Source: JBALVT01 sp965262875 (GTDB lineage: Bacteria > Pseudomonadota > Gammaproteobacteria > Pseudomonadales > Halieaceae). From it: a stretch of 64,000 nucleotides of DNA. Both the position numbers and the translations under genes were made by a program. Numbering within the stretch: position 1 is the stretch's first letter; every line of letters begins with the position of its first letter. Where the stretch lies: positions 1 to 64,000 of the forward strand of contig CBDHGD010000003.1 in the NCBI GenBank assembly GCA_965262875.1, written 5' to 3'. Below are positions 29,901-39,209 of this stretch, piece after piece. Below the pieces are notes generated by a model. It was not told where the DNA came from. It saw only the letters and a program-made list of their open reading frames with translations, and did no database searches.

Positions 29901-30869
29901 TTAGGTCTTTCTTTGCAGAAACTTGCGAATGCGCTGTGGGATGGATTCCAACCCGCCGGGCAACAGAAGCACAACAGCTATCAGCAACACACCAAAGGAG
30001 ATCACTCTGAAGTGCCCTGCTGCGCGCAGCGTTTCATCCAGAATTGTCAATGAAATCGCGCCAACAACGGGTCCGCCAACCGTGGTCAATCCACCTACAA
30101 TCATATGAACAAGAGCAAATTCCGATTTCCAGATGTCGAAGGACTTGGGATTGATATAGGTTTGATAGTGAGCGTAGAGCGCACCAGTTACCCCAGCAAA
30201 GAAACAAGCGATCACAAAGGTAATGACCTTTTGTCGAGGAACATTGATACCGATATGTTGAGCCAAAGTTTCTTGTTCGTGAATTGCCCAGAGAATCATT
30301 CCGGTTCGCGATTTGTTGATCCGGTAGATCGACGTAACGATCATGCCAACAATCAGGAGCGCAAGGTAATAAAACGCCAACCTATCTGCGAAATCAATCT
30401 GAACCGGCCCCATCGATAACGTAGGTGGTTTGATGTCAAACACGCCATTCCAACCGCCAAAGAAGTCTCGGAAATAAGCAAAGTTACGTTTGATCACCTC
30501 GCCCACAGCCCAACTTGCCATGAAAAAATAGACCGCTCGGGTCCGCATAAGAGGAATACCGATAAGCAATGCGAAAGCGGCGGACATCAGGCCACCCGCG
30601 ATGAGACCACCCCACATAGGTATACCTAGCTTTGTCAGCAAAAGCGCAGACGTGTAAGCGCCGATCCCCATGAAGCCCGCGTGTGCGAAAGAAATCAGCC
30701 CAAGAGTCCAGATCAACCACATGCTTGTGGCCAACGCCACGTTAAGGCTGATGGTGATGGCAATGTGAAGCATGTATTTGTCAAAACTGCACAAAAAAGG
30801 AAACAGTAGTGCCAAGGCAATGAGCCCTATCCACCGTAGTTTTGCGATCATATCGAGATATTTCATCAT
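29901..30869 (-). CDS. livM: ABC importer permease, LivM type
   Basis: 322 aa with about eight to ten hydrophobic segments. Family blocks seen are WLIWTLGLISFAHAGFMGIGAY, the coupling region QETLAQHIGINVPRQKVITFV, and HMIVGGLTTVGGPVVGA. Forms the membrane channel with LivH. Confidence 0.88.
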   Translation of the reverse strand: MMKYLDMIAKLRWIGLIALALLFPFLCSFDKYMLHIAITISLNVALATSMWLIWTLGLISFAHAGFMGIGAYTSALLLTKLGIPMWGGLIAGGLMSAAFALLIGIPLMRTRAVYFFMASWAVGEVIKRNFAYFRDFFGGWNGVFDIKPPTLSMGPVQIDFADRLAFYYLALLIVGMIVTSIYRINKSRTGMILWAIHEQETLAQHIGINVPRQKVITFVIACFFAGVTGALYAHYQTYINPKSFDIWKSEFALVHMIVGGLTTVGGPVVGAISLTILDETLRAAGHFRVISFGVLLIAVVLLLPGGLESIPQRIRKFLQRKT

Positions 30870-30912
30870 CTTCGCCTTTGCGAAAGTTGATTGGTTTTAT
30901 TCATCATCTCGA

Positions 30913-31782
30913 TCAGTCCCAATGTTGGCCAAACAAGCCGGTGGGTTTGAATACCAAAATAAGAAAGATGACAACAAAGCTGGCGATAATCGCGACATCT
31001 GCTGCAATCGTGGTGGTGACGACACTGTCGATCATCCCCAATAATAGCCCTCCGATTAAAGCGCCTGGAATACTTCCAAGCCCCCCCATGATCACAATCA
31101 TGAAGGCCTTGATCGTCGCTATGAACCCCATGGATGGAATGATTGACAACAGCGTCCCCATCAAACACCCAGACACAGCAGCCAGCCCACTTCCCAATCC
31201 AAAGGAGACCCAATGGATACGCTTCGTGCGGATCCCCTGTAAGGCTGCCGTGTCCGGATCTTCGGACACCGCACGGATTGCCATGCCCATTTTGGTTTTC
31301 TTTAGGAAAAGCCAAAGTGCCAGCATAATAGCTGTCGCTACGATAGTGATCAGAATGCGTTCATAAGAGAAGTAGACACCGCCTAAAAGAACACCACCAT
31401 TCACAACGGATGGGATTCCTTTGACTGTCGTGCCAAACATGATTTGGCCGGAACTTGAAATGATGAAAACCAACCCCAAGGACAGCGCCAAAGAATTCAA
31501 TATATTTGTCCCCTGAATGCGTCGAAATAGCGTGACTTGCAAAACCGCACCAAGTGTGAAGATGACGAAAAAACTGATAACAACGCCCAACCAATAAGGT
31601 AGCCCGAAAGCTACGGTGCAATAATAAAGGACAAATGCGCCAAGCATGTACATTTCGCCATGGGCATATTGAATGATGCGCATCACACCGAAAATTAGCG
31701 TTAATCCAACCGCTATCAGGGCGTACATTATACCCAAGTTGAACCCCGTCAGAGTCATTTGAAGCAGTTCTGAAGAGGACAT
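30913..31782 (-). CDS. livH: ABC importer permease, LivH type
   Basis: 289 aa. LivH blocks NLGIMYALIAVGLTLIFGV, QYAHGEMYMLGAF, the coupling-helix region SEDPDTAALQGI and FMIVIMGGLGSIPGA are present, with eight or so membrane segments. An AGGTGA ribosome site precedes the ATG. It follows the binding-protein gene by 75 bp. Confidence 0.88.
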   Translation of the reverse strand: MSSSELLQMTLTGFNLGIMYALIAVGLTLIFGVMRIIQYAHGEMYMLGAFVLYYCTVAFGLPYWLGVVISFFVIFTLGAVLQVTLFRRIQGTNILNSLALSLGLVFIISSSGQIMFGTTVKGIPSVVNGGVLLGGVYFSYERILITIVATAIMLALWLFLKKTKMGMAIRAVSEDPDTAALQGIRTKRIHWVSFGLGSGLAAVSGCLMGTLLSIIPSMGFIATIKAFMIVIMGGLGSIPGALIGGLLLGMIDSVVTTTIAADVAIIASFVVIFLILVFKPTGLFGQHWD

Positions 31783-31857
31783 CTACGTCACCTGTCAATT
31801 AAGGAAATTTGGTGTGGCGGGGCGAACGAGGTGTTTAGCCCCACCTTGATTTTGAGA

Positions 31858-33093
31858 TCAGTAGTCAGCGGGAAGTTCGGGGAACCGTACATCCGCCAAC
31901 GTGGCTTCGCCATTCTCAATGAGCGTGGTGTAGCAATCGTAGATCCCTTGGCGCTTGAGGCCGTGGGAGTTCTCACCCCCCCACGCCACACGTCCGACAT
32001 AGGTATCTTCGAGAACAACTTCTGCCAACGCCTCGGAAACCGCGCCGGTATCCTCAGCCGTGCCAGCGTCTTCCATGGCCTGAGCCAAGGCGTAAATCCA
32101 CCAAGAATAGTTCCCCGCCAAAGCGTTGAACGAGCCGAAGTTCTTGGTAAACCGATCTTGGATCGCAATTTGGGAGGCCGATGTCGGGGCCACGTTGGTC
32201 ACAGGCAACACGACGTCATGCGCGTGCTCTCCAGCCACTTCTAAAATAGTGTCAGTTTCGGATGCCGCAGGCGAACAGATCGGCCCTTTATATCCAAGTT
32301 CACGCGCAGCCTTCACGATGCTAGCAGTGATACCAGGAGGTGCTGGGCTTGTTACTATAAAGCTAGGATTCGAGCGGATTGATTTTGTAACAATTGGGTA
32401 GAAATCTGTATCTTCCCAGTTGAAGTATTCCACGCCACCTTCAGAAATGCCATAATATTTCAGCAGACGCTGATACGAGATGTAAGCGTCAAAACCGTCT
32501 TGGTCGTTTGGACCAATGAATGCAGCGGTCTTCAAGCTGTCCTTGCCGTAATGCTCCTGCATGAACGGAATATATGCATAACCTTGTTCATAATCAGACA
32601 TCTCTGCACGGAAATGCAAAGGGTAGTCTTTGCCGAATAAATCTAGATAACCCCAGCATGCTGCCATCGAAAGCACATTAGCAGGTTCAGTTACCTGCAA
32701 CATACCAACAGTACTAGCGGCCGCCTGAGTGTAAACATATTTAACCTCATCTTGCTCCACCAAGCGTAAAGTGGCTGCACGGCTGTCGGCTACTTCGCCC
32801 TTGGTATCGTAGTTAATAACTTCAATCATATGGGGGTCGCCATTGATCATAACGCCGCCTTTTTCGTTGATTACTTGAGCGCCATCAACGAAACCTTGCA
32901 TAGTCGAGATACCCCAATACGCAACGGGGCCTGACAGTGGGATGGCCCCGCCGATTTTCACAGTTTTCGTCGCAGCGTGGGCGTATTTTGGAAGCACCAT
33001 TGGCGCGGCCAAGCCACCCAAAACTGCGGCTGAACCGCGTGTAATCAATTTTCTTCGAGACATTCCCGTCAAGACTTTCGGAGTCTTTTTCAT
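31858..33093 (-). CDS. ABC importer periplasmic binding protein with Tat signal
   Basis: 411 aa type I periplasmic binding protein of the HAAT class. The N-terminus has a twin-arginine signal (SRRKLITRG, then a hydrophobic stretch and a YAHA cleavage region), so it is probably exported folded. The mature start VKIGGAIPLSGPVAYWG and AAFIGPNDQDGFDAY are family landmarks. The ATG at 33093 has a GAGGA site. It is first in the operon and next to the divergent AraC regulator. Closest in type to amide/urea/amine-binding members rather than LivJ; ligand unknown. Confidence 0.82.
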   Translation of the reverse strand: MKKTPKVLTGMSRRKLITRGSAAVLGGLAAPMVLPKYAHAATKTVKIGGAIPLSGPVAYWGISTMQGFVDGAQVINEKGGVMINGDPHMIEVINYDTKGEVADSRAATLRLVEQDEVKYVYTQAAASTVGMLQVTEPANVLSMAACWGYLDLFGKDYPLHFRAEMSDYEQGYAYIPFMQEHYGKDSLKTAAFIGPNDQDGFDAYISYQRLLKYYGISEGGVEYFNWEDTDFYPIVTKSIRSNPSFIVTSPAPPGITASIVKAARELGYKGPICSPAASETDTILEVAGEHAHDVVLPVTNVAPTSASQIAIQDRFTKNFGSFNALAGNYSWWIYALAQAMEDAGTAEDTGAVSEALAEVVLEDTYVGRVAWGGENSHGLKRQGIYDCYTTLIENGEATLADVRFPELPADY

Positions 33094-33266
33094 CGTCAAT
33101 TCCTCTTCTGTTGGACCGCAAAAGCTGAATGCCCGAGCGTTTTTTATTTTGTTGTTGTGGTAACATTATGAGGAAAGTATGCGATTTGTGTCTATCCAAT
33201 TTCGGAAGGTAAAGACTCCGTAGAAACTAACACTTAAGGCAAAAAAGACGTGAAACGAAATTTGTG

Positions 33267-33284
33267 TTATACGAATTCGTATAA
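33267..33284. promoter_or_regulatory. 18-bp perfect palindrome between the transporter operon and its regulator
   Basis: ttatacgaattcgtataa is identical on both strands. It lies in the 239-bp divergent intergenic region, 49 bp before the AraC gene start. It is a likely operator, or the overlapping promoter core. AraC proteins usually bind direct repeats, so another factor could bind here. Confidence 0.5.
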
Positions 33285-33332
33285 AAATGCAGTATAGAAT
33301 CTATAAGGAGACGCGGAGATTCGCTTTTAAAT

Positions 33333-34301
33333 ATGGAAACAGTATTTACAGCAGAAACACCAATCACTGGCCAATTTAGCGAGAGCCAGAGTGATGACAT
33401 TCACACTCAGGCAGCGATGCTAGATACTTGGCATCAAGAGTATTCACAAATTTCAACAGGACGATTTTTAGGATCAGTTCAATCAGCTGAGATTTCGGGG
33501 TTTAAACTTTTCAACGAACAAATGAATCGAGCGGTCTTTCAGAAAGGTTTGGTGAAATCTGGAGGTGTAGGATTTGGAATAATCGTCGATTCCAATGGTC
33601 ACGCTATGATCTGCGGCGAACGTGCTGCAAAACAGAATTTGATTGTCTTTTCTGGTAGTGATGGGTTCGAATTTTTCTCGCCAGAAAAATTTAAATTTGT
33701 AGGTGTGGAGATTCAAAGTAAAAACGAATCCACCACACATTGGGAGTGTATGCTAAGCGACCTCAAGGAGGCGCTTGAATCTGGCCCACGATCATTAAAG
33801 CTCGGAGGCACGGAGACCTGCAATCTCAGCCAAAGCCTGTTGCATGCTTTGGAAACGTTGGAAAACTCGACGGCCAAGCATGAGAATTTGTCAGCGCTCA
33901 GACGGCAAGTTGTTGGATCGCTTCTTGACCTTGTTTCGATTTCTGACCCGGGCCAAGATGCGGTGGGACAAACTCAATCACACTATTGGTCGGTAGTTTG
34001 CAATATTCGCGACCTTGTCTTTGGCAATCCTGAGTGTCCATTGTCAGTTGCTGAATTGGCTTTGCACCTCAACATGTCCACACGTTCGGTTCAAACAGCG
34101 TGCACTCAAACGTTGGGAATAAGTCCAAATGCATTTCTGCGTGCACTTCGACTAAGCGAGGTGCGGCGTGACATTGTTTACTCGAATACAGTCTCTGAGG
34201 CCGCAACTCGTTGGGGGTTCTGGCATTTCGGGCATTTTTCGAAGGACTATCATTCAATGTTTGGCGAACTGCCATCTGTGACGTTGGCAGGTTCACGTTA
34301 A
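33333..34301 (+). CDS. AraC-family regulator, EutR-like
   Basis: 322 aa. C-terminal double HTH of AraC type (SVAELALHLNMSTRSVQTAC; then VSEAATRWGFWHFGHFSKDYHSMFGELPS). The N-terminal sensor has SQISTGRFLGSV...KLFNEQMNRAVFQKG, similar in layout to EutR-type regulators of ethanolamine genes. Divergent from the importer operon, which it probably activates. A ribosome-like AAGGAG lies unusually far (about 24 bp) from this ATG. Region is AT-richer than the plasmid backbone, consistent with acquisition as a unit. Confidence 0.75.
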   Translation: METVFTAETPITGQFSESQSDDIHTQAAMLDTWHQEYSQISTGRFLGSVQSAEISGFKLFNEQMNRAVFQKGLVKSGGVGFGIIVDSNGHAMICGERAAKQNLIVFSGSDGFEFFSPEKFKFVGVEIQSKNESTTHWECMLSDLKEALESGPRSLKLGGTETCNLSQSLLHALETLENSTAKHENLSALRRQVVGSLLDLVSISDPGQDAVGQTQSHYWSVVCNIRDLVFGNPECPLSVAELALHLNMSTRSVQTACTQTLGISPNAFLRALRLSEVRRDIVYSNTVSEAATRWGFWHFGHFSKDYHSMFGELPSVTLAGSR

Positions 34302-34483
34302 CATTAGGTATTCAACCGTCCCAAGCCAATTTCTACGAACAGGTCTATAATCACAAAAAGACTCCAGTTAGTATAACGCAAGACGGCGTTGTCAGACTAA
34401 TTCTAACTTCTCACAAAGTACCATAATCGTAAAAACCTAGGCAGCACAGATTTGGAACCACTCAGCCAGAGCAGTTCTTGAAT

Positions 34484-34588
34484 GTTGCGCCGCTTCGCGA
34501 CGTAACATTCAAGAACTTCGCCTTCATGATCAACCGCGCGCCAAAGGTAAAATCGCTCGCCGCTAATCTTTACGAAAACCTCATCTAA
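34484..34588 (-). pseudogene. IS6-family transposase fragment
   Basis: The reading LDEVFVKISGERFYLWRAVDHEGE followed by VLECYVAKRRN matches the central DDE region of IS6/IS26-type transposases. Only 35 codons remain. It is cut on one side by the IS630 end at 34586; the other side degenerates into unrelated sequence. Confidence 0.75.
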
Positions 34589-35079
34589 TACCAATGAACA
34601 TAGTATCTGACTCATTTTCAGGGTTCCCTTGGCGCGGAATATGTGAATCAATGTCCCGACAAACATGGGGGATATTATGGGTGCAGCGATACCACTTCGA
34701 GATGACTTTGACGGCGACAGACTTCGCAGGCTGGCGCGGTCGAGCCGTGACAGCGATCAGACGCGCCGCCTTCTGGCACTGGCGTCAATTTATGACGGCG
34801 GTCGGCGGACCGCAGCGGCGCGGATCGGCGACGTGACACTACAGATTATTCGTGACTGGGTGATGCGGTTCAACGTGGACGGAGCAGACGGGTTGATCAC
34901 GCGCCGGTCTGTCGGGCCAAAACCAAAGCTGACAGCAGAACACCGCCGGGCGCTTGCGGAGATGGTGGAGCGCGGCCCAACCCCCGCGATCCACGGCGTG
35001 GTGCGGTGGCGGCGCTGCGATCTGGCGCGCTGGCTCTGCGAAGAGTTTGGCGTTTCAATCGCCGAGGGCACGGTGGGGC
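34586..35079 (+). pseudogene. IS630-type element, 5' part only
   Basis: The 93-bp end sequence (34586-34678) is followed by an ATG at 34677 and the N-terminal HTH half of an IS630 transposase: RRLARSSRDSDQTRRLLALASIYDGG, RRTAAARIG, QIIRDWVMRFN, and GLITRRSVGPKPKL. After about 134 codons it is replaced by an IS66 end at 35080. The catalytic DDE half is absent. Confidence 0.75.
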
Positions 35080-35170
35080 GTAAGCGTTGTCCCGGTCCCA
35101 CCTTACGCTTGAGGTTGCGATCTGCGATTCAGTTCTTTCTTGTAGTTTGGAAGTAACTGCCCAGGTACCC
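35080..35170. repeat. Solo ends of two IS66-type elements
   Basis: 35080-35152 matches (few mismatches) the right end of the 16.6-22.2 kb IS66 element, starting GTAAGCGTTGTCCCG. At 35153 it changes directly to GTAACTGCCCAGGTACCCTA, the left end of the 5.5-kb IS66-type element. No transposase remains. Confidence 0.7.
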
Positions 35171-35344
35171 TAACCCGGATTATTCACCGGATGTTTTGGA
35201 GCAGAGGTTTTTGTGCGCGGAAACGGTTTCACATTTGCCGAGGCAAACGGGTTTGTTGCGCGGGCTTTCCGGCGCTTGCGTTTGAGTTTGCAGGTTTCAG
35301 TTTCGGGGCGACGGGGCGTTGCGCGGCGTGATTGCTATGGTGCT

Positions 35345-35640
35345 TGAGGATTGCCGGCAGGCGTCGTTGTCAGTGCGCCGAGTATCTGTGTAAAGAGTTG
35401 TTTATCTGGATAGGCGGATGCGAAGGCGACGCGGATACGTGTAGCGGTTTCGATAACACGGGCCCCAATCTTGATGATGCGGTTCTGGAGGGTGCTGAAC
35501 TCGGCGCATTTCAAAGGCGCACTTCCCAGAGCAGCCAATAGGCAGCAGTGTGGAGAATGAGCCGCATCTGGTTGGCGCAGGCGGATGAGCACGATGTGCG
35601 GTCGCTCTTCAGTTGGGTTTTGTGGAGGCGTATCGGTTAC
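35345..35640 (-). pseudogene. IS1380-type transposase C-terminal fragment
   Basis: On the minus strand HKTQLKSDRTSCSSACANQMR, LILHTAAYWLLWEVRL, then after a frame change CAEFSTLQNRIIKIGARVIETATRIRV, matching the C-terminal portion of IS1380 transposases. A frameshift and missing N-terminal part mark it as a relic. An IS1380-like end (CCCGGATTATTCACCGG) lies at about 35173. Confidence 0.65.
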
Positions 35641-35844
35641 GATTAACTATTTATCGTCTGGAGACTTAGGAACGCACTCGCCGTATTTATTACCCGTGCG
35701 CCTGGCTCACTATCCCATCAATCATCATGCTCGATTACTCGCGTTAAAATATCGACCGTTCTTGGACGATTGTCATATACTCATAGAAGAGCTAATGCAG
35801 TCCTGGACCTTCGTTAGCATTATTTGCGCTCTTGCTAAATGCGG

Positions 35845-36075
35845 TCACGACCTTATATCGTCTACATGCAGAGGCATAATCGAGGTTTCACTCAAAAAAT
35901 CTGCTTTTGGCGTTGATGTAATTTCACCTATACGGTAGATACTATTATCGTAGTCACCTGACGTTGATTTCCTATCACCTAAGTAACGTGTTCCAACCAA
36001 CGCTAATCCGTGAGTAGCGCAATACCGTAATTCAGGTGGGGTAGAAAAGCTATCAACCATAGGCCAGTCCTGCAT
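35845..36075 (-). CDS. Possible 76-aa hypothetical protein
   Basis: Open frame starting MQDWPMVDSFSTPP with TRYLGDRKSTSGDYDNSIYR in the middle. No ribosome site of note and no family recognised. It is divergent from the HTH gene at 36126. The AT-rich stretch 35641-35844 beside it holds nothing recognisable. Confidence 0.3.
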   Translation of the reverse strand: MQDWPMVDSFSTPPELRYCATHGLALVGTRYLGDRKSTSGDYDNSIYRIGEITSTPKADFLSETSIMPLHVDDIRS

Positions 36076-36125
36076 ATTGAGAACTTGTAATTGCTTCTTT
36101 AGTTGAAGTGTTAAGGAGGCCCACA

Positions 36126-36659
36126 ATGGCAACAAGTAATAAAAAACAGGTGAAGCCGGCAAACGCGCCGGAATCGGACAAAGACACGGAAATAAAGTCT
36201 TCGACCCAAAGGATCTTTGGGCCGAAGGTAATGGATCATGGCTACACGGCTTTGCCAAATATTCTGATGCGTGGTCAAAACCGGCTCGGGATCAACACCA
36301 CACAATTCAACATTATAGCTCAATTGCTGAGTTATTGGTTTGATCCCGTACGTCCGCCGTTTCCATCAAAACGTGAGCTTGCGCAAAGAATGGGAATTAC
36401 TGTGCAGACCTTGCGTATCAATATTAAGGCCCTGGAAGAGCAAGGCCTTGTGGTGCGTGAGCAAAGGAAGACAGCGGCTGGAGATTATGGATCAAACACG
36501 TATCACCTTGACGGGTTGGTCAAGGCGCTTAAGAAGCTGGAACCCGATTTTGATGAAGAGCGAAAAGAGCGGCAGCAGTCAAAAAACCTGACAGAGAAGC
36601 CAAACGCTCGGGCTGTTGCTAGAATCAAGAAAGGTAAGACTGATGGCAGCTCTGAATAA
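36126..36659 (+). CDS. Helix-turn-helix protein, 177 aa
   Basis: Winged-helix HTH of the HTH_36 kind (YTALPNILMRGQNRLGINTTQ; SKRELAQRMGITVQTLRINIKALEEQGLV), a fold used by plasmid replication and regulatory proteins. Basic C-terminal tail. Strong TAAGGAGG ribosome site. Overlaps the start of the DUF3800 gene by 17 bp, so the two form an operon. Specific function not known. Confidence 0.65.
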   Translation: MATSNKKQVKPANAPESDKDTEIKSSTQRIFGPKVMDHGYTALPNILMRGQNRLGINTTQFNIIAQLLSYWFDPVRPPFPSKRELAQRMGITVQTLRINIKALEEQGLVVREQRKTAAGDYGSNTYHLDGLVKALKKLEPDFDEERKERQQSKNLTEKPNARAVARIKKGKTDGSSE

Positions 36660-37254
36660 GCGCATTCTGTGTTTTATAGATGAATGTGGAACGGCAGGGC
36701 AAGACGGTTTTGCGTTGGGTTGCGTTATGGCTTGGGCGCGAGAGTGCGGTAAGGCAGATAAAGCCTTGAGTGATCTACTTGAACCAAACGCCAACGAGTT
36801 GCACGCGGTCAACCTCAATCGAGAATACTTGCAAAGCCTTCTCGCTAGGTATGCTCAGACGGATAGGCCAGAAATGGTTTTGATGAATAGATTGGGTACT
36901 TTGGCAGGTGGAACGGCGCCAGAAATTTATGCTGGCAATGTTATCCAGACCGTAAAGGTCGCCATTGGGCAGTTTAGAAAGTTGCACAACATCAATGGCC
37001 ATGGCCTTGGGAACGTGGAATTAATCCTTGATCAAAATCACCACAACACGGATCCAAGGTGCCTAGATTTGCTGAATTCTGCGCGCAATAATGACGGTCG
37101 TTTCAAAGCCGTGAACCATATTAATCAAATCGACTCAGCTGCGTCGCGCTTGCTTCAGCTCGCGGACTTAGTAGCATATTCGCGTATGTGGATTAATCGT
37201 GGGGAGGATAATGCAAAGGGTTTGCATGAAAACTTTGGGATTCGTGTTATCTGA
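36643..37254 (+). CDS. DUF3800 family protein
   Basis: 203 aa. Starts with the family signature FIDECGTAGQ near the N-terminus and ends with the second signature (QIDSAASRLLQLADLVAYS) containing an acidic site. DUF3800 proteins are suspected nucleases with an RNase H-like arrangement and are common near mobile elements and defence genes; biochemical role is unproven. AAAGG ribosome site seven bases before the ATG. Confidence 0.7.
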   Translation: MAALNKRILCFIDECGTAGQDGFALGCVMAWARECGKADKALSDLLEPNANELHAVNLNREYLQSLLARYAQTDRPEMVLMNRLGTLAGGTAPEIYAGNVIQTVKVAIGQFRKLHNINGHGLGNVELILDQNHHNTDPRCLDLLNSARNNDGRFKAVNHINQIDSAASRLLQLADLVAYSRMWINRGEDNAKGLHENFGIRVI

Positions 37255-37259
37255 ATCAA

Positions 37260-37286
37260 AAAAACCACCCGAAGGGCGGCTTTTAG
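37260..37286 (+). terminator. Terminator-like hairpin after the DUF3800 gene
   Basis: CCACCC-GAA-GGGCGG (one mismatch) followed by CTTTT, with an A-run before it, directly after the stop codon. Confidence 0.5.
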
Positions 37287-37640
37287 GAGCGGCTTGCAAC
37301 CTTACCTTTAGGGGCTCGGGTCACCGCGACGCTCGCCCTGCACACGGCATTACGGGTCGCCGACAGTTGCCTGTCTAAGGAATATATAACAGTGGTGTGG
37401 TTAATAATCAACTACTCCATGTCATGGTTTCTTTTGGACCTCGTATATGCGCCTTTGGGGTTGAATCCACACGCAAAGTTAAAATGTCACCGTTTAGCTT
37501 TTTAAAAGCGATAGAGATACTTGCAGAAGAGACCACAGAACTGGAAGAACATGCCGATAAACTTATGCATGCACTGGGTCCTTGTGGTCTGGTAATGACG
37601 AAGAAGGTTAAATTGCCCCCCTGCCCTATTTGCAAATTGG
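37287..37640. other. 354-bp stretch without a confident gene
   Basis: A plus-strand frame from 37397 encodes an acidic helix (FLKAIEILAEETTELEEHADKL) and overlaps the toxin relic region. No ribosome site and no known family; left unassigned. Confidence 0.3.
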
Positions 37641-37755
37641 TTACTTAAACAAATCTGAATGTGTGCTCGTTCTGGCCAAACTACACTGTCTTCAGTTACA
37701 TCATAAATATGCAACCAATCTGGCTCTAAATGACACTCCCAAAGTCCCTCATATT
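37641..37755 (-). pseudogene. YafQ/RelE-type toxin relic
   Basis: Minus strand reads GLWECHLEPDWLHIYDV then, after a one-base frame change, LARTSTHSDLFK and stop. WECH-EPDWL-IY and ART-THSDLF are the C-terminal signature of YafQ-type mRNA-cutting toxins. The N-terminal half is replaced by the ISKra4-type element at 37756, and no antitoxin gene remains. Confidence 0.75.
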
Positions 37756-37816
37756 GGAGAGTACCCCAAAGCGTGGGGCAATTGCTTTGTACTCTTGAAT
37801 CTGGCAGGGATTTTGG

Positions 37817-38479
37817 ATGCCAGAACTTCCCAAGATCTTTCAACTCAAAATTCGTCTTCTAGGGATCAGCCCTATGATCTGGCGGAGGGTTCTTGTTCCT
37901 TCATCGGTTACACTGCTCGACCTGCACGGCATTATGCAGGTGGCGATGGGATGGGAGAGTATCCATCTTTTCCAGTTTGATATCCACGCTGTAAATTATG
38001 GATCTTGGGAATTGCATGCGGCGAATCCAGATATATCGCTGCAAGATTTTGGCTTTCGCCGGAATGATCGCTTTTCTTACATCTACGATATGGGCGGTTA
38101 TTGGAAACACGATATTCGTGTTGAAGCATTTCCTAATAAAAACCCAAAGAAGACCTATCCTATTTGCACTGGTGGTTCAGGGGTCTGCCCGCCGGAGGAT
38201 TGCGGTGGGCCCGATGGATTTTTGGCGCGACGAAATGAAGTCGGTGGGTATGATGCGTGGCGCGATCTTGACATCCTATCGGGCTTTGCCTCGGATCTTC
38301 TGGATTGCCGTCATACTGGCAAGGATCTGGCTGATCTGGATATGAGCGATGTTCAGCTTGCCGTGGATCGGATAAATGCCAGAGAGCCTTTTATGGCTGG
38401 GAAGTTTTCACGCAAGCAGGTGAATGATCGGTTTCGAGACGGATCGCACCAGCGGTTGCAACATCAGCAGATAATATAG
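37817..38479 (+). CDS. Plasmid pRiA4b ORF-3-like passenger protein
   Basis: 220 aa. IFQLKIRLLGISPMIWRRVLVP at the start, then LHGIMQVAMGW, FSYIYDMGGYWKHDIRVE and CPPEDCGGPDG: the order typical of the pRiA4b ORF-3 family found inside transposons and plasmids. Function unknown; not needed for transposition in general. Confidence 0.85.
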   Translation: MPELPKIFQLKIRLLGISPMIWRRVLVPSSVTLLDLHGIMQVAMGWESIHLFQFDIHAVNYGSWELHAANPDISLQDFGFRRNDRFSYIYDMGGYWKHDIRVEAFPNKNPKKTYPICTGGSGVCPPEDCGGPDGFLARRNEVGGYDAWRDLDILSGFASDLLDCRHTGKDLADLDMSDVQLAVDRINAREPFMAGKFSRKQVNDRFRDGSHQRLQHQQII

Positions 38480-38595
38480 GGTGTTCAGAAACGACCGGTT
38501 TCGGACGGGTATTGATAGACTGTCCATAAATTAGCTTGACTGTGTATTGAACACAGGTAGGATTACGGACACCTATTTCTTTACAGCGAGCCCAT

Positions 38596-39174
38596 ATGTC
38601 CAGAACATTTGCCTACGTCCGCGTTTCAACTTTTGAACAAGAGACGCAGAATCAAGTCATGGAGATTGAGGCGGCAGGGTTCAGCGTCGAGCCACACCGT
38701 ATCATCACCGAGACAATATCTGGCTCACGCGCCATCGCGCAGCGCCCTGGATTTTCACGCTTACTCGACAAGATGGAAAAGGGCGACGTGCTGATCGTTA
38801 CCAAACTTGACCGGTTGGGGCGTGACGCCATTGATGTCAGCACAACGGTTGCAAGGTTAGAGGAAGAAGGCATTCGGGTTTATTGTCTGGCTCTGGGCGG
38901 TGTTGACCTGACCAGCTCGGCCGGAAAGCTGACCATGGGCGTGATCAACGCTGTGGCGCAGTTTGAACGGGACTTGTTGATTGAAAGAACCCAATCCGGT
39001 CTGGCACGGGCAAAAGCCGAAGGGAAAATACTGGGCCGCCCGCCAGCATTGTCAGATGAACAGCAGAAAACCGTTCGCCAGAGATTGGCGGGTGGTGAAA
39101 CCGTATCTGCCATTGCCCGTGATATGAAAACCAGCAGGCAAACGATTATGCGGGCTAGAGATGCTGTTGAGTAA
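38596..39174 (+). CDS. Serine resolvase/invertase of the ISKra4-type element
   Basis: 192 aa small serine recombinase. Catalytic FAYVRVSTFEQET (Ser), TKLDRLGRDAIDV and QFERDLLIERTQSGLARAKAEG, then a C-terminal HTH (VSAIARDMKTSRQTIMRAR). Likely resolves cointegrates. Intact. Confidence 0.88.
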   Translation: MSRTFAYVRVSTFEQETQNQVMEIEAAGFSVEPHRIITETISGSRAIAQRPGFSRLLDKMEKGDVLIVTKLDRLGRDAIDVSTTVARLEEEGIRVYCLALGGVDLTSSAGKLTMGVINAVAQFERDLLIERTQSGLARAKAEGKILGRPPALSDEQQKTVRQRLAGGETVSAIARDMKTSRQTIMRARDAVE

Positions 39175-39209
39175 GGTGTTTGCCGCAATAAATCAGCAGG
39201 GATAAGCAT

